Positions 54,135 to 63,097 of a stretch of DNA of 64,000 bases are shown here, one piece after another. The DNA comes from Pseudomonas sp. NBRC 111124 (GTDB lineage: Bacteria; Pseudomonadota; Gammaproteobacteria; Pseudomonadales; Pseudomonadaceae), in assembly GCF_001320245.1 (NCBI RefSeq), contig NZ_BCBA01000107.1, forward strand, positions 164,957 to 228,956, read 5' to 3'. The translations under genes were made by a program, and so were the position numbers. The notes beneath the pieces are model-generated. The model saw nothing but the letters and a program-made list of their open reading frames with translations, had not been told where the DNA came from and made no database searches. The first letter of the stretch is position 1; each line of letters begins with the position of its first letter.

Positions 54135-55469
54135 ATGAACCTACCCGCCAAGCCCGAACTGCTTGCCCCCGCCGGCAGCCTCAAGACCCTGCGCTATGCT
54201 TTCGCCTATGGTGCCGACGCGGTCTACGCCGGCCAGCCACGCTACAGCCTGCGGGTGCGTAACAACGCGTTCGACCACGCCAACCTGGCACTGGGCATTG
54301 CCGAGGCGCATGCCCTGGGCAAGCGCTTCTATGTGGTAGTCAACATCGCCCCGCACAACGCCAAGCTGAAGACCTTTCTCAAGGACCTGGCGCCGGTGGT
54401 CGAGATGGCGCCCGATGCGCTGATCATGTCCGACCCAGGCCTGATCATGCTGGTGCGCCAGCATTTTCCTCAAATGCCGGTGCACTTGTCGGTGCAAGCC
54501 AACACGGTCAACTGGGCCAGCGTGCAGTTCTGGCAGCAGCTGGGCCTGAGCCGGGTGATCCTGTCGCGCGAGCTGTCGCTGGAGGAAATCGAAGAAATCC
54601 GCCAGCACGTTCCGGACATGGAGCTGGAAGTGTTCGTTCACGGTGCACTGTGCATGGCCTACTCCGGCCGTTGCCTGCTGTCAGGTTACCTGAACAGACG
54701 CGACGCCAACCAAGGCACCTGCACCAATGCCTGCCGCTGGAAATACGAGGCCATGCCAGCCACGGAAAACGCCACGGGCGATATCGTCCGCGAAATCGAG
54801 CCGACCTTGGGCCTGGGTACGCCCACCGAGCAGGTTTTCCTGTTGCAGGAGAGCAACCGCCCGGGCAGCGAGATGCCGGCCTTCGAGGACGAGCATGGCA
54901 CCTACATCATGAACGCCAAGGACCTGCGCGCCGTCCAGCATGTCGAGCGCCTGGCGGCCATGGGCGTGCATTCGCTGAAGATCGAAGGCCGTACCAAAAG
55001 TCACTTCTACTGCGCCCGGGCGGTCCAGTCGTACCGCAAGGCCATCGACGATGCAGCAGCCGGGCGGCCGTTCGACATGGCCCTGATGGACAACCTCGAA
55101 TCGCTGGCGCAGCGCGGCTACACCGAAGGCTTTCTGCGCCGCCATGTGCACGATGAGTACCAGAACTACCTGCGTGGCAACTCGCTGTCCGAGCGCCAGC
55201 AGTTCGTCGGTGAGCTGACGGGGGGGCGCGTCGATGGCCTGGCCGAGGTCAAGGTGAAGAACCGCTTCGCCTTGGGCGACCACCTGGAATTGATGACCCC
55301 TCGCGGTAACTATCACTTTGACCTGCACCACCTGTTCGACCGTCAGCAGCAGGCCATCGAGGTGGCACCCGGCGACGGCCATGTGGTGTACCTGCCGATT
55401 CCCGAGCAAGTTACGTTAGAGTACGGCCTGCTCATGCGTGACCTCGGGGGTGATGAACAGGTCACCTGA
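54135..55469 (+). CDS. trhP: U32-family tRNA hydroxylation protein TrhP (YegQ)
   Basis: A 444-residue peptidase U32-family protein (E. coli YegQ/TrhP 453). It starts KPELLAPAGSLKTLRYAFAY and has the family signature ELEVFVHGALCMAYSGRCLL with the cysteines in NQGTCTNACRWKY. MGVHSLKIEGRTKSHFYCAR is also highly conserved. TrhP is needed for 5-hydroxyuridine formation at tRNA position 34. Despite the family name, protease activity is unlikely. Confidence 0.88.
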   Translation: MNLPAKPELLAPAGSLKTLRYAFAYGADAVYAGQPRYSLRVRNNAFDHANLALGIAEAHALGKRFYVVVNIAPHNAKLKTFLKDLAPVVEMAPDALIMSDPGLIMLVRQHFPQMPVHLSVQANTVNWASVQFWQQLGLSRVILSRELSLEEIEEIRQHVPDMELEVFVHGALCMAYSGRCLLSGYLNRRDANQGTCTNACRWKYEAMPATENATGDIVREIEPTLGLGTPTEQVFLLQESNRPGSEMPAFEDEHGTYIMNAKDLRAVQHVERLAAMGVHSLKIEGRTKSHFYCARAVQSYRKAIDDAAAGRPFDMALMDNLESLAQRGYTEGFLRRHVHDEYQNYLRGNSLSERQQFVGELTGGRVDGLAEVKVKNRFALGDHLELMTPRGNYHFDLHHLFDRQQQAIEVAPGDGHVVYLPIPEQVTLEYGLLMRDLGGDEQVT

Positions 55470-55579
55470 CAAAAGCGTAATCTGCACCTCAGCCAGCTGA
55501 CAGGTGCATTGATGACAATCCGCCAGGCCGGCCACTGCCTGGCCTTGAATTCACTGATTGCCCCAGGAGTTGCCTGACC

Positions 55580-56008
55580 ATGCTGCGTAAACACCTGCTC
55601 ACCTTCGGCCTGCTGGCCATCACCGGCCTGGCCCAGGCCGCCGAAACCATCGATGTCTATCGCGACCCCAACTGTGGCTGCTGCAAGGCCTGGATCAGCC
55701 ATTTGCGCGACAACGGTTTCACCGTCAACGACCATGTCGAGCCGAACATGAGCGCCGTCAAGCAGCGCCTGGGCGTTGCGCCGCGCCTGGCGTCGTGCCA
55801 CACCGGGGTGATCGACGGCAAGTTCGTCGAAGGCCATGTGCCCGCCGAGCAGGTACGCCTGCTGGCCAAGCGCGACGACCTCAAGGGCCTGGCCGTACCG
55901 GGCATGCCGATGGGTTCGCCCGGCATGGAAATGGGTGACCACAAAGAAGCCTACCAAGTCATCGGCGTAACCCAGGATGGCCAGGACACCGTGGTCGCCA
56001 GCTACTGA
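55580..56008 (+). CDS. DUF411 periplasmic metal-binding-type protein
   Basis: A 142-residue exported protein: signal peptide ending LAQA, then ETIDVYRDPNCGCCKAWISH with the CxCC-type cysteines and MGSPGMEMGDHKEAYQVI with Met-rich spacing. These are the hallmarks of DUF411 proteins, which often accompany copper-resistance genes. No copper genes are adjacent. Its stop overlaps the next start (TGATG), so the two are translationally coupled. Confidence 0.88.
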   Translation: MLRKHLLTFGLLAITGLAQAAETIDVYRDPNCGCCKAWISHLRDNGFTVNDHVEPNMSAVKQRLGVAPRLASCHTGVIDGKFVEGHVPAEQVRLLAKRDDLKGLAVPGMPMGSPGMEMGDHKEAYQVIGVTQDGQDTVVASY

Positions 56009-56445
56009 TGCTGAGCGTCTGGGCGCTGTTTTTCAGCGCCTTCGGTGCCGCCACCCTGCTGCCACTGCAATCAGAGGCCGTGCTGGTCGGCCTGCTGTTG
56101 CGCCAGCCCGAAGCCTGGTTGACCTTGCTGCTGGTGGCCACCCTGGGCAATGTGCTCGGCTCGGTGGTCAACTGGCTGCTCGGCCGGGCCATCGATCACC
56201 TGCGCGGCAAGCGCTGGTTCCCCTTCAGCGCCAGCCAGCTGGAACGCGCGCAGCAGCGTTACCAGCATTGGGGGCAATGGTCGCTGCTGCTGAGCTGGAT
56301 GCCGGTGATCGGCGATCCGCTGACCCTGATTGCCGGCATCATGCGTGAGCCTTTCTGGCGTTTTCTGCTGCTGGTGACCCTGGCCAAGGGCGGCCGCTAT
56401 ATCGTCGTGGCGATGATTAGCCTGGGCTGGTTTCATGCTTGGTAA
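56008..56445 (+). CDS. YqaA/DedA-like membrane protein
   Basis: A 145-residue membrane protein with about four helices. LLPLQSEAVLVGLLLRQPEA, NVLGSVVNWLLGRAIDHLRG, WSLLLSWMPVIGDPLTLIAG and REPFWRFLLLVTLAKGGRYI follow the VTT/DedA pattern of small YqaA proteins, including the G-R and P-x-x-G-D-P-L-T segments. The family is linked to lipid scrambling or membrane homeostasis; its function here is not established. Translationally coupled to the DUF411 gene. Confidence 0.85.
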   Translation: MLSVWALFFSAFGAATLLPLQSEAVLVGLLLRQPEAWLTLLLVATLGNVLGSVVNWLLGRAIDHLRGKRWFPFSASQLERAQQRYQHWGQWSLLLSWMPVIGDPLTLIAGIMREPFWRFLLLVTLAKGGRYIVVAMISLGWFHAW

Positions 56446-56519
56446 CACCTTTAACGTTTAAGGTGCTCCGCTGACTGCTACAGTCGCCAATTCCTACATG
56501 GCCCTACATGGAGTGACCC

Positions 56520-57545
56520 ATGCTGCGCACAACCGCCCTGGCCCTGGCCTGCCTCGCCGGCGCCCTGGCCCTGGCCTGCCTCGCCGGCGCCCCGGCCATC
56601 GCTGCCGAATCGCCTACCTATGGCACACAGCTCGAAGGCTTCACCTACCCCCACCCGCTAAAGCACTTCGATTTCCAGTCCCAGGGGCAGCACCTGCAGA
56701 TGGGTTACATGGATGTGCCTGCCCAAGGCCAGGCCAACGGCCGCAGCGTGGTGCTGATGCACGGCAAGAACTTCTGCGCTGCTACCTGGGAGACCACCAT
56801 CGACGCCCTGAGCCAGGCGGGTTATCGGGTGATCGCTGCCGACCAGATCGGCTTCTGCACCTCAAGCAAGCCGGCCCAGTACCAGTACAGCTTCCAGCAA
56901 CTGGCGGTGAACACCCACGCCCTGCTGGAACAGTTGGGCGTCAAGCACGCCATCGTGCTCGGCCACTCCACCGGCGGCATGCTCGCCACCCGCTATGCAC
57001 TGATGTACCCGCAGCAGGTCGAGCGCCTGGCGATGGTCAACCCCATCGGCCTGGAAGACTGGAAAGCCCTCGGCGTGCCTTACCGCACAGTGGACCAGTG
57101 GTATGCACGCGAACTCAAGCTCGATGCTGAAGGCGTGCGCGAATACGAGCGCAAGACCTACTACGCCGGGCGCTGGAAGCCCGAATACGAACGCTGGGTG
57201 CAGATGCTGGTGGGGCTGAACAAGGGGCCGGGGCACGAGGTGGTGGCGTGGAACTCGGCGCTGATCTACGACATGATCTTCACCCAACCGGTGTATCACG
57301 AGTTCAAGGACTTGAAGATGCCGACCCTGCTGCTGATCGGCGATCAGGACACCACGGCGATCGGCAGCGATATTGCGCCACCTGAGGTGAAAGCGACGCT
57401 GGGCAAGTACAAGGAACTGGGGCCGCAGGTGGCCAAGCTGATTCCCCAAGGCGAGCTGGTGGCCTTCGAGGGCATGGGGCATGCGCCGCAGATCGAGGAA
57501 CCACGGCGCTTCAACCGGACACTGATAGAGTGGCTCGGCCGCTAA
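56520..57545 (+). CDS. Exported alpha/beta hydrolase
   Basis: A 341-residue alpha/beta hydrolase. The nucleophile elbow is GHSTGGM, the oxyanion-hole segment MHGKNFCAATWE, and the acid/His part includes LLIGDQDTTAIG and GMGHAPQIEEP. The signal peptide is unusual: LALACLAGA appears twice in tandem, encoded by a directly repeated 27-bp DNA unit, which lengthens the hydrophobic core. The substrate is unknown. It is convergent with the DinB gene and overlaps it by 4 bp. Confidence 0.88.
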   Translation: MLRTTALALACLAGALALACLAGAPAIAAESPTYGTQLEGFTYPHPLKHFDFQSQGQHLQMGYMDVPAQGQANGRSVVLMHGKNFCAATWETTIDALSQAGYRVIAADQIGFCTSSKPAQYQYSFQQLAVNTHALLEQLGVKHAIVLGHSTGGMLATRYALMYPQQVERLAMVNPIGLEDWKALGVPYRTVDQWYARELKLDAEGVREYERKTYYAGRWKPEYERWVQMLVGLNKGPGHEVVAWNSALIYDMIFTQPVYHEFKDLKMPTLLLIGDQDTTAIGSDIAPPEVKATLGKYKELGPQVAKLIPQGELVAFEGMGHAPQIEEPRRFNRTLIEWLGR

Positions 57546-58123
57546 CCCTTCCAGACCTGCGCTTCGCTCCAGCCGAGTTCGGCAAAATCCAGCGCCCGCA
57601 GGTCAGCTTCTTCTTCGCAGAAGAACTCATCCAGCTGCGGCGGCCTTATCGCCGTATCACTGAGCATCGCGTGAACCTGCCCCCGGTGATGGATCTGGTG
57701 CTCGAACAGGTGCGCCAGCAGGCGCAGGCGCCGTTCGCGCTGGATCCGCTGCGGTCGCACGATGCTCACGTAGCGCCCCAGGTGGGCATCCTGCAGCAGG
57801 CCGCAATAGGCGATCAGCCGGTGGTCGGCCTGGGCCTGCTCGGCATGCAGGTCGGTGCAGGTGACGAACGGTTGTTCCGGCTCGAAGAAGCGCTCGCCAT
57901 CCGGGTTCGGCGCTTCACCGCGCTGCTCGCATTCGAGCATGTCGAGGTAGAACCAGTCCACCGTCAGCAGGTGGTTGAGGGTGGCCTTGATAGACGGGAA
58001 GAAGCTGCAGCGAGGGGCGACGAACTCGTCGTGGGTCAGTTGCAGACAGGCCTTGTACAGGCGGTGATTGGCCCAGCCATTGTTGTAGGCCTGGGTCAGC
58101 AGATGATGCGACAGCGGCTCCAT
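57542..58123 (-). CDS. DinB/DfsB-family protein
   Basis: A 193-residue four-helix-bundle protein of the DinB superfamily. The metal-binding histidines are expected in LNHLLTVDWFYLDML and HLFEHQIHHRGQVHAML, the typical H...HxxxH-type arrangement. Members are damage-inducible proteins or thiol-dependent transferases; no specific role can be given. It lies 12 bp downstream of zapE on the same strand and may share its transcript. Confidence 0.85.
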   Translation of the reverse strand: MEPLSHHLLTQAYNNGWANHRLYKACLQLTHDEFVAPRCSFFPSIKATLNHLLTVDWFYLDMLECEQRGEAPNPDGERFFEPEQPFVTCTDLHAEQAQADHRLIAYCGLLQDAHLGRYVSIVRPQRIQRERRLRLLAHLFEHQIHHRGQVHAMLSDTAIRPPQLDEFFCEEEADLRALDFAELGWSEAQVWKG

Positions 58124-58135
58124 GGTTCGGCTCCT

Positions 58136-59245
58136 TCAGGCGAAGCGTTGCAGTTGCATCTCCCGTAGCCGGCTCAGGGTCCTTTGGTACGGGAACGCCA
58201 GATACCCTTGAGTGTAGAGCGCATCAAGCGGAACCTGCGCCTCCAGGTACAGAGCCACCCGACGGTCATAGCATTCGTCGACCAGGGCGATGAAACGGCG
58301 CACCGCGTCATCCTTGGGTGACAGCATCGGCAGCTCACGGTCACCCGCCGCGACACGCGCCGCACCATCCTCGGTGCCGCGGGCAATGCGCCCGGCCCGC
58401 TGCTCACCGCCCAAGGCCGGGATGCCCTCGACCAGGATCGCCGGGAAGCGATCGCACAGGGCCATGAACTCCATGGCGGCCAAAGGCCGTTCGCAAAGCT
58501 CGGCAAAGTGGCACCAGACGGCCTGGGCGCTGCGCCGGATCACCTTGATCTGCCGCGAACCGAGCTGCAGGGGTGCGTTGCTGCCGGCGTCATCAGGGCT
58601 TAGCTGCTGGAACACCGCTGCCAGCGCACCGCCTTTGCTCCCCGCTTCGGCCACCCAGTAACGCTGGCGCTGTGTGCCCGGATGCAGCCGATGGTCCTGC
58701 TCGCCGGCCACCGAAAGCACCTGCATGTGCAGCTCGATGGCGCAGATGGCTGGCAGGAAACGCTCGCGATTGAAACCGTCGGCATACAGTTGTTGCGGCG
58801 GCTGGTTGGAGGTGGCGACCACCACCACACCGTGGTCGAACAGCACCTGAAACAGGCGGCCAAGGATGATCGCATCGCCGATGTCGCTGACGAACAGTTC
58901 GTCGAAACACAGCACACGAATCTGCCCGGCCAGTTCCCGCGCCAGCGCCTGCAAGGGGTCGGCCGTGCCGTTGAGCTGGAACAGGCGCTGGTGGACCCAG
59001 ACCATGAAATGGTGGAAGTGCTGGCGCCGGGACGGGACGCTGAGGCAACGGTGGAACAGCTCCATGAGCCAGGTCTTGCCACGGCCGACCGGCCCCCAGA
59101 GGTACAAGCCCTGAGGGATATGACCCTGTTCTATGGCCTGGAAGCAGACTTGCAGGGCAACGACTGCCCGATCCTGAGCCGGGTCCTGGGCATAGCCCTG
59201 CTCGCTGAGGGCTTGATGATAGAGGGTTTGCGGATCAATGGGCAT
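58136..59245 (-). CDS. zapE: Cell-division ATPase ZapE
   Basis: A 369-residue AFG1/ZapE-type P-loop ATPase. Walker A is GPVGRGKT (51-58), preceded by PQGLYLW. VLCFDELFVSDIGDAIILGR is the Walker B and family signature, followed by VVVVATSNQPPQQLYADGFN and FLPAICAIELHMQVL. E. coli ZapE acts on the Z-ring at constriction. This copy lies next to a DinB gene; pseudomonads usually have more than one AFG1-like gene, so it may be a paralogue of the main zapE. Confidence 0.85.
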   Translation of the reverse strand: MPIDPQTLYHQALSEQGYAQDPAQDRAVVALQVCFQAIEQGHIPQGLYLWGPVGRGKTWLMELFHRCLSVPSRRQHFHHFMVWVHQRLFQLNGTADPLQALARELAGQIRVLCFDELFVSDIGDAIILGRLFQVLFDHGVVVVATSNQPPQQLYADGFNRERFLPAICAIELHMQVLSVAGEQDHRLHPGTQRQRYWVAEAGSKGGALAAVFQQLSPDDAGSNAPLQLGSRQIKVIRRSAQAVWCHFAELCERPLAAMEFMALCDRFPAILVEGIPALGGEQRAGRIARGTEDGAARVAAGDRELPMLSPKDDAVRRFIALVDECYDRRVALYLEAQVPLDALYTQGYLAFPYQRTLSRLREMQLQRFA

Positions 59246-59306
59246 GGCGGTTGGCTTGGCCTGTCAGAACCCTATTGTCCGCACTGGCCTTATCGCCGGC
59301 AAGTCT

Positions 59307-60455
59307 TCAGCCCTCGCTCAGGCCGACCTTCAGCAATGCCCCATCCTTGGCATCGGTGAGCACATACAGGTAGCCATCTGGCCCCACCCGCACATCACGG
59401 ATACGCGCCTTCAACTCACCCAGCAAGCGCTCTTCGTGGACGATCTTGTCGCCATCGAGCTGCAAGCGAATCAATTCCTGCCCCGCCAGCGCACCCATGA
59501 ACAGGTTGTGATCCCAGGCCTTGAACGTCTGGCTGTCATAGAAGGCCATGCCGCTGATGCCAGGCGATTTCTCCCAGACATGGTGCGGGTCGACCATGCC
59601 GTCGACATGCTTGCCCTTGGCCTCAGGTATCGGCAGCAGCGAGTAGTTGATGCCGTGTGTGGCGATCGGCCAGCCATAGTTCTTGCCCGGCTCCGGGATG
59701 TTGATCTCGTCGCCGCCGCGCGGGCCGTGCTCGTGGGTCCACAGCTTGCCGGTCCAGGGGTTGAGCGCAGCCCCCTGCTGGTTGCGGTGGCCGAACGACC
59801 AGATTTCCGGGCGAACATCCGGCTTGCCGACGAAGGGGTTGTCCTTGGGTATTTCGCCGTCGGGCAAAATCCGCACGACCTTGCCCTGCAGCTTGTCCAG
59901 GTCCTGGGCGGTCGGGCGCTGGTTATTTTCGCCCAGAGCGATGAACAGGAAACCGTCGCGGTCGAACACCAGCCGCGAGCCGAAGTGATTGCCTACCGAC
60001 AGCTTGGGCTGCTGGCGGAAGATCACGCTGAAGTTTTCCAGCCGCGCGCGATCCTCGGACAGCTGGCCACGGCCCACTGCCGTGCCGGCCTTGCCATCAC
60101 TGCCCTCCTCGGCGTAGGACAAATAAACCGTGCGGTCCTTGGCGAACTGCGGCGACAGCACCACGTCGAGCAGGCCACCCTGGCCTTCGGCCCAGACCTT
60201 GGGCACACCACTGATGGGCGGGCCGACCTTGCCTTCAGCGCTGACCACCCGCAGGTTGCCGGGGCGCTCGGTGACCAGCATGTCCTTGCCACCCGGCAGG
60301 AACGCCAGCGCCCAGGGGTTGCGCAGGCCATCGGTCACGGTGCTGACGGTGAGTTGCCCTTCCTCGCTGGGCAGCTGTTGCTCGGGAGCGGCATGGGCCA
60401 GCAGCGGCAACAGCGCAGCGGCGGTCAGGGTCGTCAGCCAATGGGTTCGGGTCAT
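59307..60455 (-). CDS. PQQ-dependent aldose sugar dehydrogenase (YliI-like)
   Basis: A 382-residue periplasmic protein with a signal peptide ending LLAHAA. The six-bladed propeller shows the family motifs GLRNPWALAFLPGGKDMLVTE, GGLLDVVLSPQFAKD, YLSYAEE, FGSRLVFDRDGFLF and LWTHEHGPRGGDEINIPEPG, followed by NYGWP. It belongs to the soluble glucose dehydrogenase/YliI family that uses PQQ to oxidise aldoses. The natural substrate is unknown. It is followed upstream by a small exported protein gene on the same strand. Confidence 0.9.
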   Translation of the reverse strand: MTRTHWLTTLTAAALLPLLAHAAPEQQLPSEEGQLTVSTVTDGLRNPWALAFLPGGKDMLVTERPGNLRVVSAEGKVGPPISGVPKVWAEGQGGLLDVVLSPQFAKDRTVYLSYAEEGSDGKAGTAVGRGQLSEDRARLENFSVIFRQQPKLSVGNHFGSRLVFDRDGFLFIALGENNQRPTAQDLDKLQGKVVRILPDGEIPKDNPFVGKPDVRPEIWSFGHRNQQGAALNPWTGKLWTHEHGPRGGDEINIPEPGKNYGWPIATHGINYSLLPIPEAKGKHVDGMVDPHHVWEKSPGISGMAFYDSQTFKAWDHNLFMGALAGQELIRLQLDGDKIVHEERLLGELKARIRDVRVGPDGYLYVLTDAKDGALLKVGLSEG

Positions 60456-60476
60456 GCAGGATTCCTTTCTGTGGGG

Positions 60477-60794
60477 TCATGGCACACGCTGGCTATCACG
60501 CGGTGGCCGCGTCGGCTCCAGATTGGGCGCCTGCTGCTGGCGGCGCATGTTGTCGCCATTGCCTATGCCGCGGTTATCCAGGCTTGGCGTGCGGTAGATG
60601 GGTTCGGTGGACGGGCCGCGCACAGGCGGTGTAGCCGGCATGCTGCCCTGGCGGCTGTTGGGGTTGGCGCGCTGGACCGGGCTGTTGTAGGGGTTGTTGT
60701 TGCTGGCAGCGAGCTGCAACGGCTGCACAGGCGCTGCCTGCACCGGCAGGCACAGCAGCAGGCCAATGGCCAGGGTCGGCAATGTAAGATTCAT
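60477..60794 (-). CDS. Small exported Pro/Asn/Arg-rich protein
   Basis: A 105-residue protein with a clear signal peptide (MNLTLPTLAIGLLLCLPVQA) and a low-complexity mature part rich in proline, asparagine and arginine (SNNNPYNSPVQRANPNSRQG). No domain is recognised and the mature chain is likely disordered. It lies 21 bp upstream of the sugar dehydrogenase gene and could be co-transcribed. Function unknown. Confidence 0.7.
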   Translation of the reverse strand: MNLTLPTLAIGLLLCLPVQAAPVQPLQLAASNNNPYNSPVQRANPNSRQGSMPATPPVRGPSTEPIYRTPSLDNRGIGNGDNMRRQQQAPNLEPTRPPRDSQRVP

Positions 60795-60928
60795 GCTTCA
60801 CCTCATGTACGAAGAACGCGCCTTGAGCGTTGGATAGCCTAAGGCGCGAAGGGTTCGCGGCAAAAGTGTGAATGCGATTCCTGATGTTTCAGTATGGGCC
60901 TGATGGCATTGCCCATCAGGCCCGCCGA

Positions 60929-61891
60929 TCACCGGGCAATGTCTACCTTGTGCCGTGCCGCGTACAGGCAGAGCATCTCCATGGCCAGGGTGGCCCCGGC
61001 CAGCGCGGTGATATCGGCATGGTCATAGGCCGGCGCCACTTCCACCAGGTCCATGCCCACCAGGTTGATGCCGCGCAGGCCACCGAGGATCTCCAGTGCC
61101 TGCACCGTGCTCAAGCCGCCGCATACCGGGGTGCCGGTGCCGGGCGCATAGGCCGGGTCGAGGCAATCGATGTCGAAGGTCAGGTACACCGGCCGGTCAC
61201 CGACCCGTTGGCGAATCGCCGCGATGATTGCCTCGGTGCCCTGGCGATGTACCTGCCGGGCATCGAGAATGGCAAAACCCTGGCTGTCGTCATTGGTGGT
61301 GCGCAGGCCGACCTGCACCGAGCACGACGGATCGACCAGCCCCCCGCGTGCGGCGTGCCAGAACATCGTGCCATGGTCGATGCGCCCCTCTTCGTCCGGC
61401 CAGGTGTCGCTGTGCGCATCGAAATGGATCAGCGCCAGCGGGCCATGGCGCCGGGCATGGGCCTTGAGCAGCGGGTAGCTGATGAAATGATCACCGCCCA
61501 GGGTGAGCATGGCGCAACCGGCTTCAAGAATGTGCTCGGCGTGGGCCTGGATGCTGTCCGGTACCGACTGCGGGGTGCCGCTGTCGAACGCGCAGTCGCC
61601 ATAGTCGATCACGGCCAGGTGGTCGAACGGGTCGAATGCCCACGGCCAGTGACGTGCCCACGCCTGCTGCACCGAGGCGGCACGGATTGCGCGCGGCCCG
61701 AAGCGCGCGCCGGGGCGGTTGCTGGTGGCGGTGTCGAACGGCACACCGCTGACGACCACATCCACCCCACGCAGGTCGCGGCTGTAACGGCGACGGGAGA
61801 AACTGGTGATACCGGCGTAGGTACTTTCCGCTGCGGTACCGTACAGGCTGTCGCGGGTCATGGCCTGGTCGTTGTTCTGGGCTTGTTCCAC
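60929..61891 (-). CDS. speB: Agmatinase / guanidinobutyrase (ureohydrolase)
   Basis: A 320-residue ureohydrolase. The binuclear manganese ligands are in GGDHFISYP, LIHFDAHSDTW and YLTFDIDCLDPAYAPGTGTP. The N-terminal part reads VVVSGVPFDTATSNRPGARF, as in agmatinases. Such enzymes remove urea from agmatine to give putrescine, or act on guanidinobutyrate or related compounds. A PotF-like polyamine-binding protein gene follows upstream on the same strand, 24 bp away, which fits polyamine/guanidine metabolism. The exact substrate is not certain. Confidence 0.87.
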   Translation of the reverse strand: MEQAQNNDQAMTRDSLYGTAAESTYAGITSFSRRRYSRDLRGVDVVVSGVPFDTATSNRPGARFGPRAIRAASVQQAWARHWPWAFDPFDHLAVIDYGDCAFDSGTPQSVPDSIQAHAEHILEAGCAMLTLGGDHFISYPLLKAHARRHGPLALIHFDAHSDTWPDEEGRIDHGTMFWHAARGGLVDPSCSVQVGLRTTNDDSQGFAILDARQVHRQGTEAIIAAIRQRVGDRPVYLTFDIDCLDPAYAPGTGTPVCGGLSTVQALEILGGLRGINLVGMDLVEVAPAYDHADITALAGATLAMEMLCLYAARHKVDIAR

Positions 61892-61915
61892 GGTTGGGCT
61901 CCTTTGTATTCTCGG

Positions 61916-63004
61916 TCACTGGCGGCTACGGAACGCGGTCCACAGCCGGTTGCGCTGGCGCAGGTCGGACAGGGCCATGCTGCGGTCGGCGTACAAACGC
62001 TCACGCACATCGGCGGGTGGATAGATATCCGGGTCATTGCGCACGGCGTCATCCACCAGCGGCGTCGCTGCCTGGTTGGCGTTGGCGAAGAACAGCGTAT
62101 TGGTCAGCGCTGCCACCGACTCTGGCTTGAGCATGAAGGCGATGAAGGCTCGAGCGGCTTCCGGGTGCGGGGCGTCCTTGGGGATGACCAGATTGTCCTG
62201 CCACACCAGCGTGCCTTCACGAGGGATGCGGTAGATCAGCTCGAACGGCTTGCCGGCGCGGCGCGCCTGGTCGGCAGCCATGGCAGCATCGCCGTTGTAG
62301 GTCAGCGCCAGGCACACGCTGCCGTTGGCCAGATCGCTGATCTGACGGCCATTGGCGACATAGCTGATCGACGGCTGCAGCTGGTCCAGCAGGTTCTGTG
62401 CGGCGGTGAGGTCAGACTTGTCCTGGCTGTACGGGTCCTTGCCGAGGTAGTTGAGGGCGACGCCGATCACTTCCTGCGGCGAGTCCGGCATGGCGATGCC
62501 GCACGCCTTCAGACGGCTGGCGTACTCGGGCTTGAACAGCAGGTCGAGACTGTCCAGCGGCACATCGCCCAGGCGCTGGCGCACAGCTTCGACGTTCACC
62601 CCCAGGCCCAGGGTGCCCCAGGTGTAGGGCACGGCGTAGCGGTTGCCGGGGTCGGTCTCGGCCAGCTTGGCCAGCAGGTCCTTGTCGAGGTTGGCGTACC
62701 CAGGCATGCCCTGCGCATCGAGCGGTTGCAGGGCATTGGCCTTCAGCGCCCGGGCCAACACAGTGGCTGACGGCACCACCACGTCGTAGCCGCTGCGGCC
62801 GGTAAGCAGCTTGGTTTCCAGGACTTCGGTGGTGTCAAAGGTGTCATAGCGCACCTTGTAGCCGGTTTCCTTTTCGAAGCGCTGGAGGGTTTGGGGGGCG
62901 ACGTAGTCGGCCCAGCTGTAGAGATTGACGACCTTTTCTTCTGCCTGCAGTGGCAGAGCCAGGATCAAGGACAACAGGCAAAACGATCGACGCATGGCGG
63001 ACAC
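61916..63004 (-). CDS. Polyamine ABC transporter periplasmic binding protein (PotF/SpuD-like)
   Basis: A 362-residue solute-binding protein: signal peptide ending LPLQA, then KVVNLYSWADYVAPQTLQRF, the typical start of PotD/PotF proteins, and SGYDVVVPSATVLARAL, YAVPYTWGTLGLGVN and LALTYNGDAAMAA. It captures putrescine, spermidine or a related diamine for an ABC importer. No permease or ATPase genes are adjacent, so it must use a transporter encoded elsewhere. It forms a unit with the agmatinase gene and is divergent from a LysR regulator. Confidence 0.88.
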   Translation of the reverse strand: MSAMRRSFCLLSLILALPLQAEEKVVNLYSWADYVAPQTLQRFEKETGYKVRYDTFDTTEVLETKLLTGRSGYDVVVPSATVLARALKANALQPLDAQGMPGYANLDKDLLAKLAETDPGNRYAVPYTWGTLGLGVNVEAVRQRLGDVPLDSLDLLFKPEYASRLKACGIAMPDSPQEVIGVALNYLGKDPYSQDKSDLTAAQNLLDQLQPSISYVANGRQISDLANGSVCLALTYNGDAAMAADQARRAGKPFELIYRIPREGTLVWQDNLVIPKDAPHPEAARAFIAFMLKPESVAALTNTLFFANANQAATPLVDDAVRNDPDIYPPADVRERLYADRSMALSDLRQRNRLWTAFRSRQ

Positions 63005-63048
63005 CTCGGCGAATGGGTGGATGCCGCCAGCATGCCAGCCGGGTTACA

Positions 63049-63071
63049 TTGCAAAAATGGCAAGTTTGCAA
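63049..63071. promoter_or_regulatory. Inverted repeat in the polyamine/LysR divergent gap
   Basis: TTGCAAA (63049-63055) and TTTGCAA (63065-63071) form a perfect 7-bp inverted repeat with a 9-bp spacer, between the divergent PotF-like and LysR genes (start codons at 63004 and 63098). The layout fits the T-N11-A type of LysR operator. Binding is inferred. Confidence 0.5.
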
Positions 63072-63097
63072 AGCTGACATTCATCAGGATCAATGTA

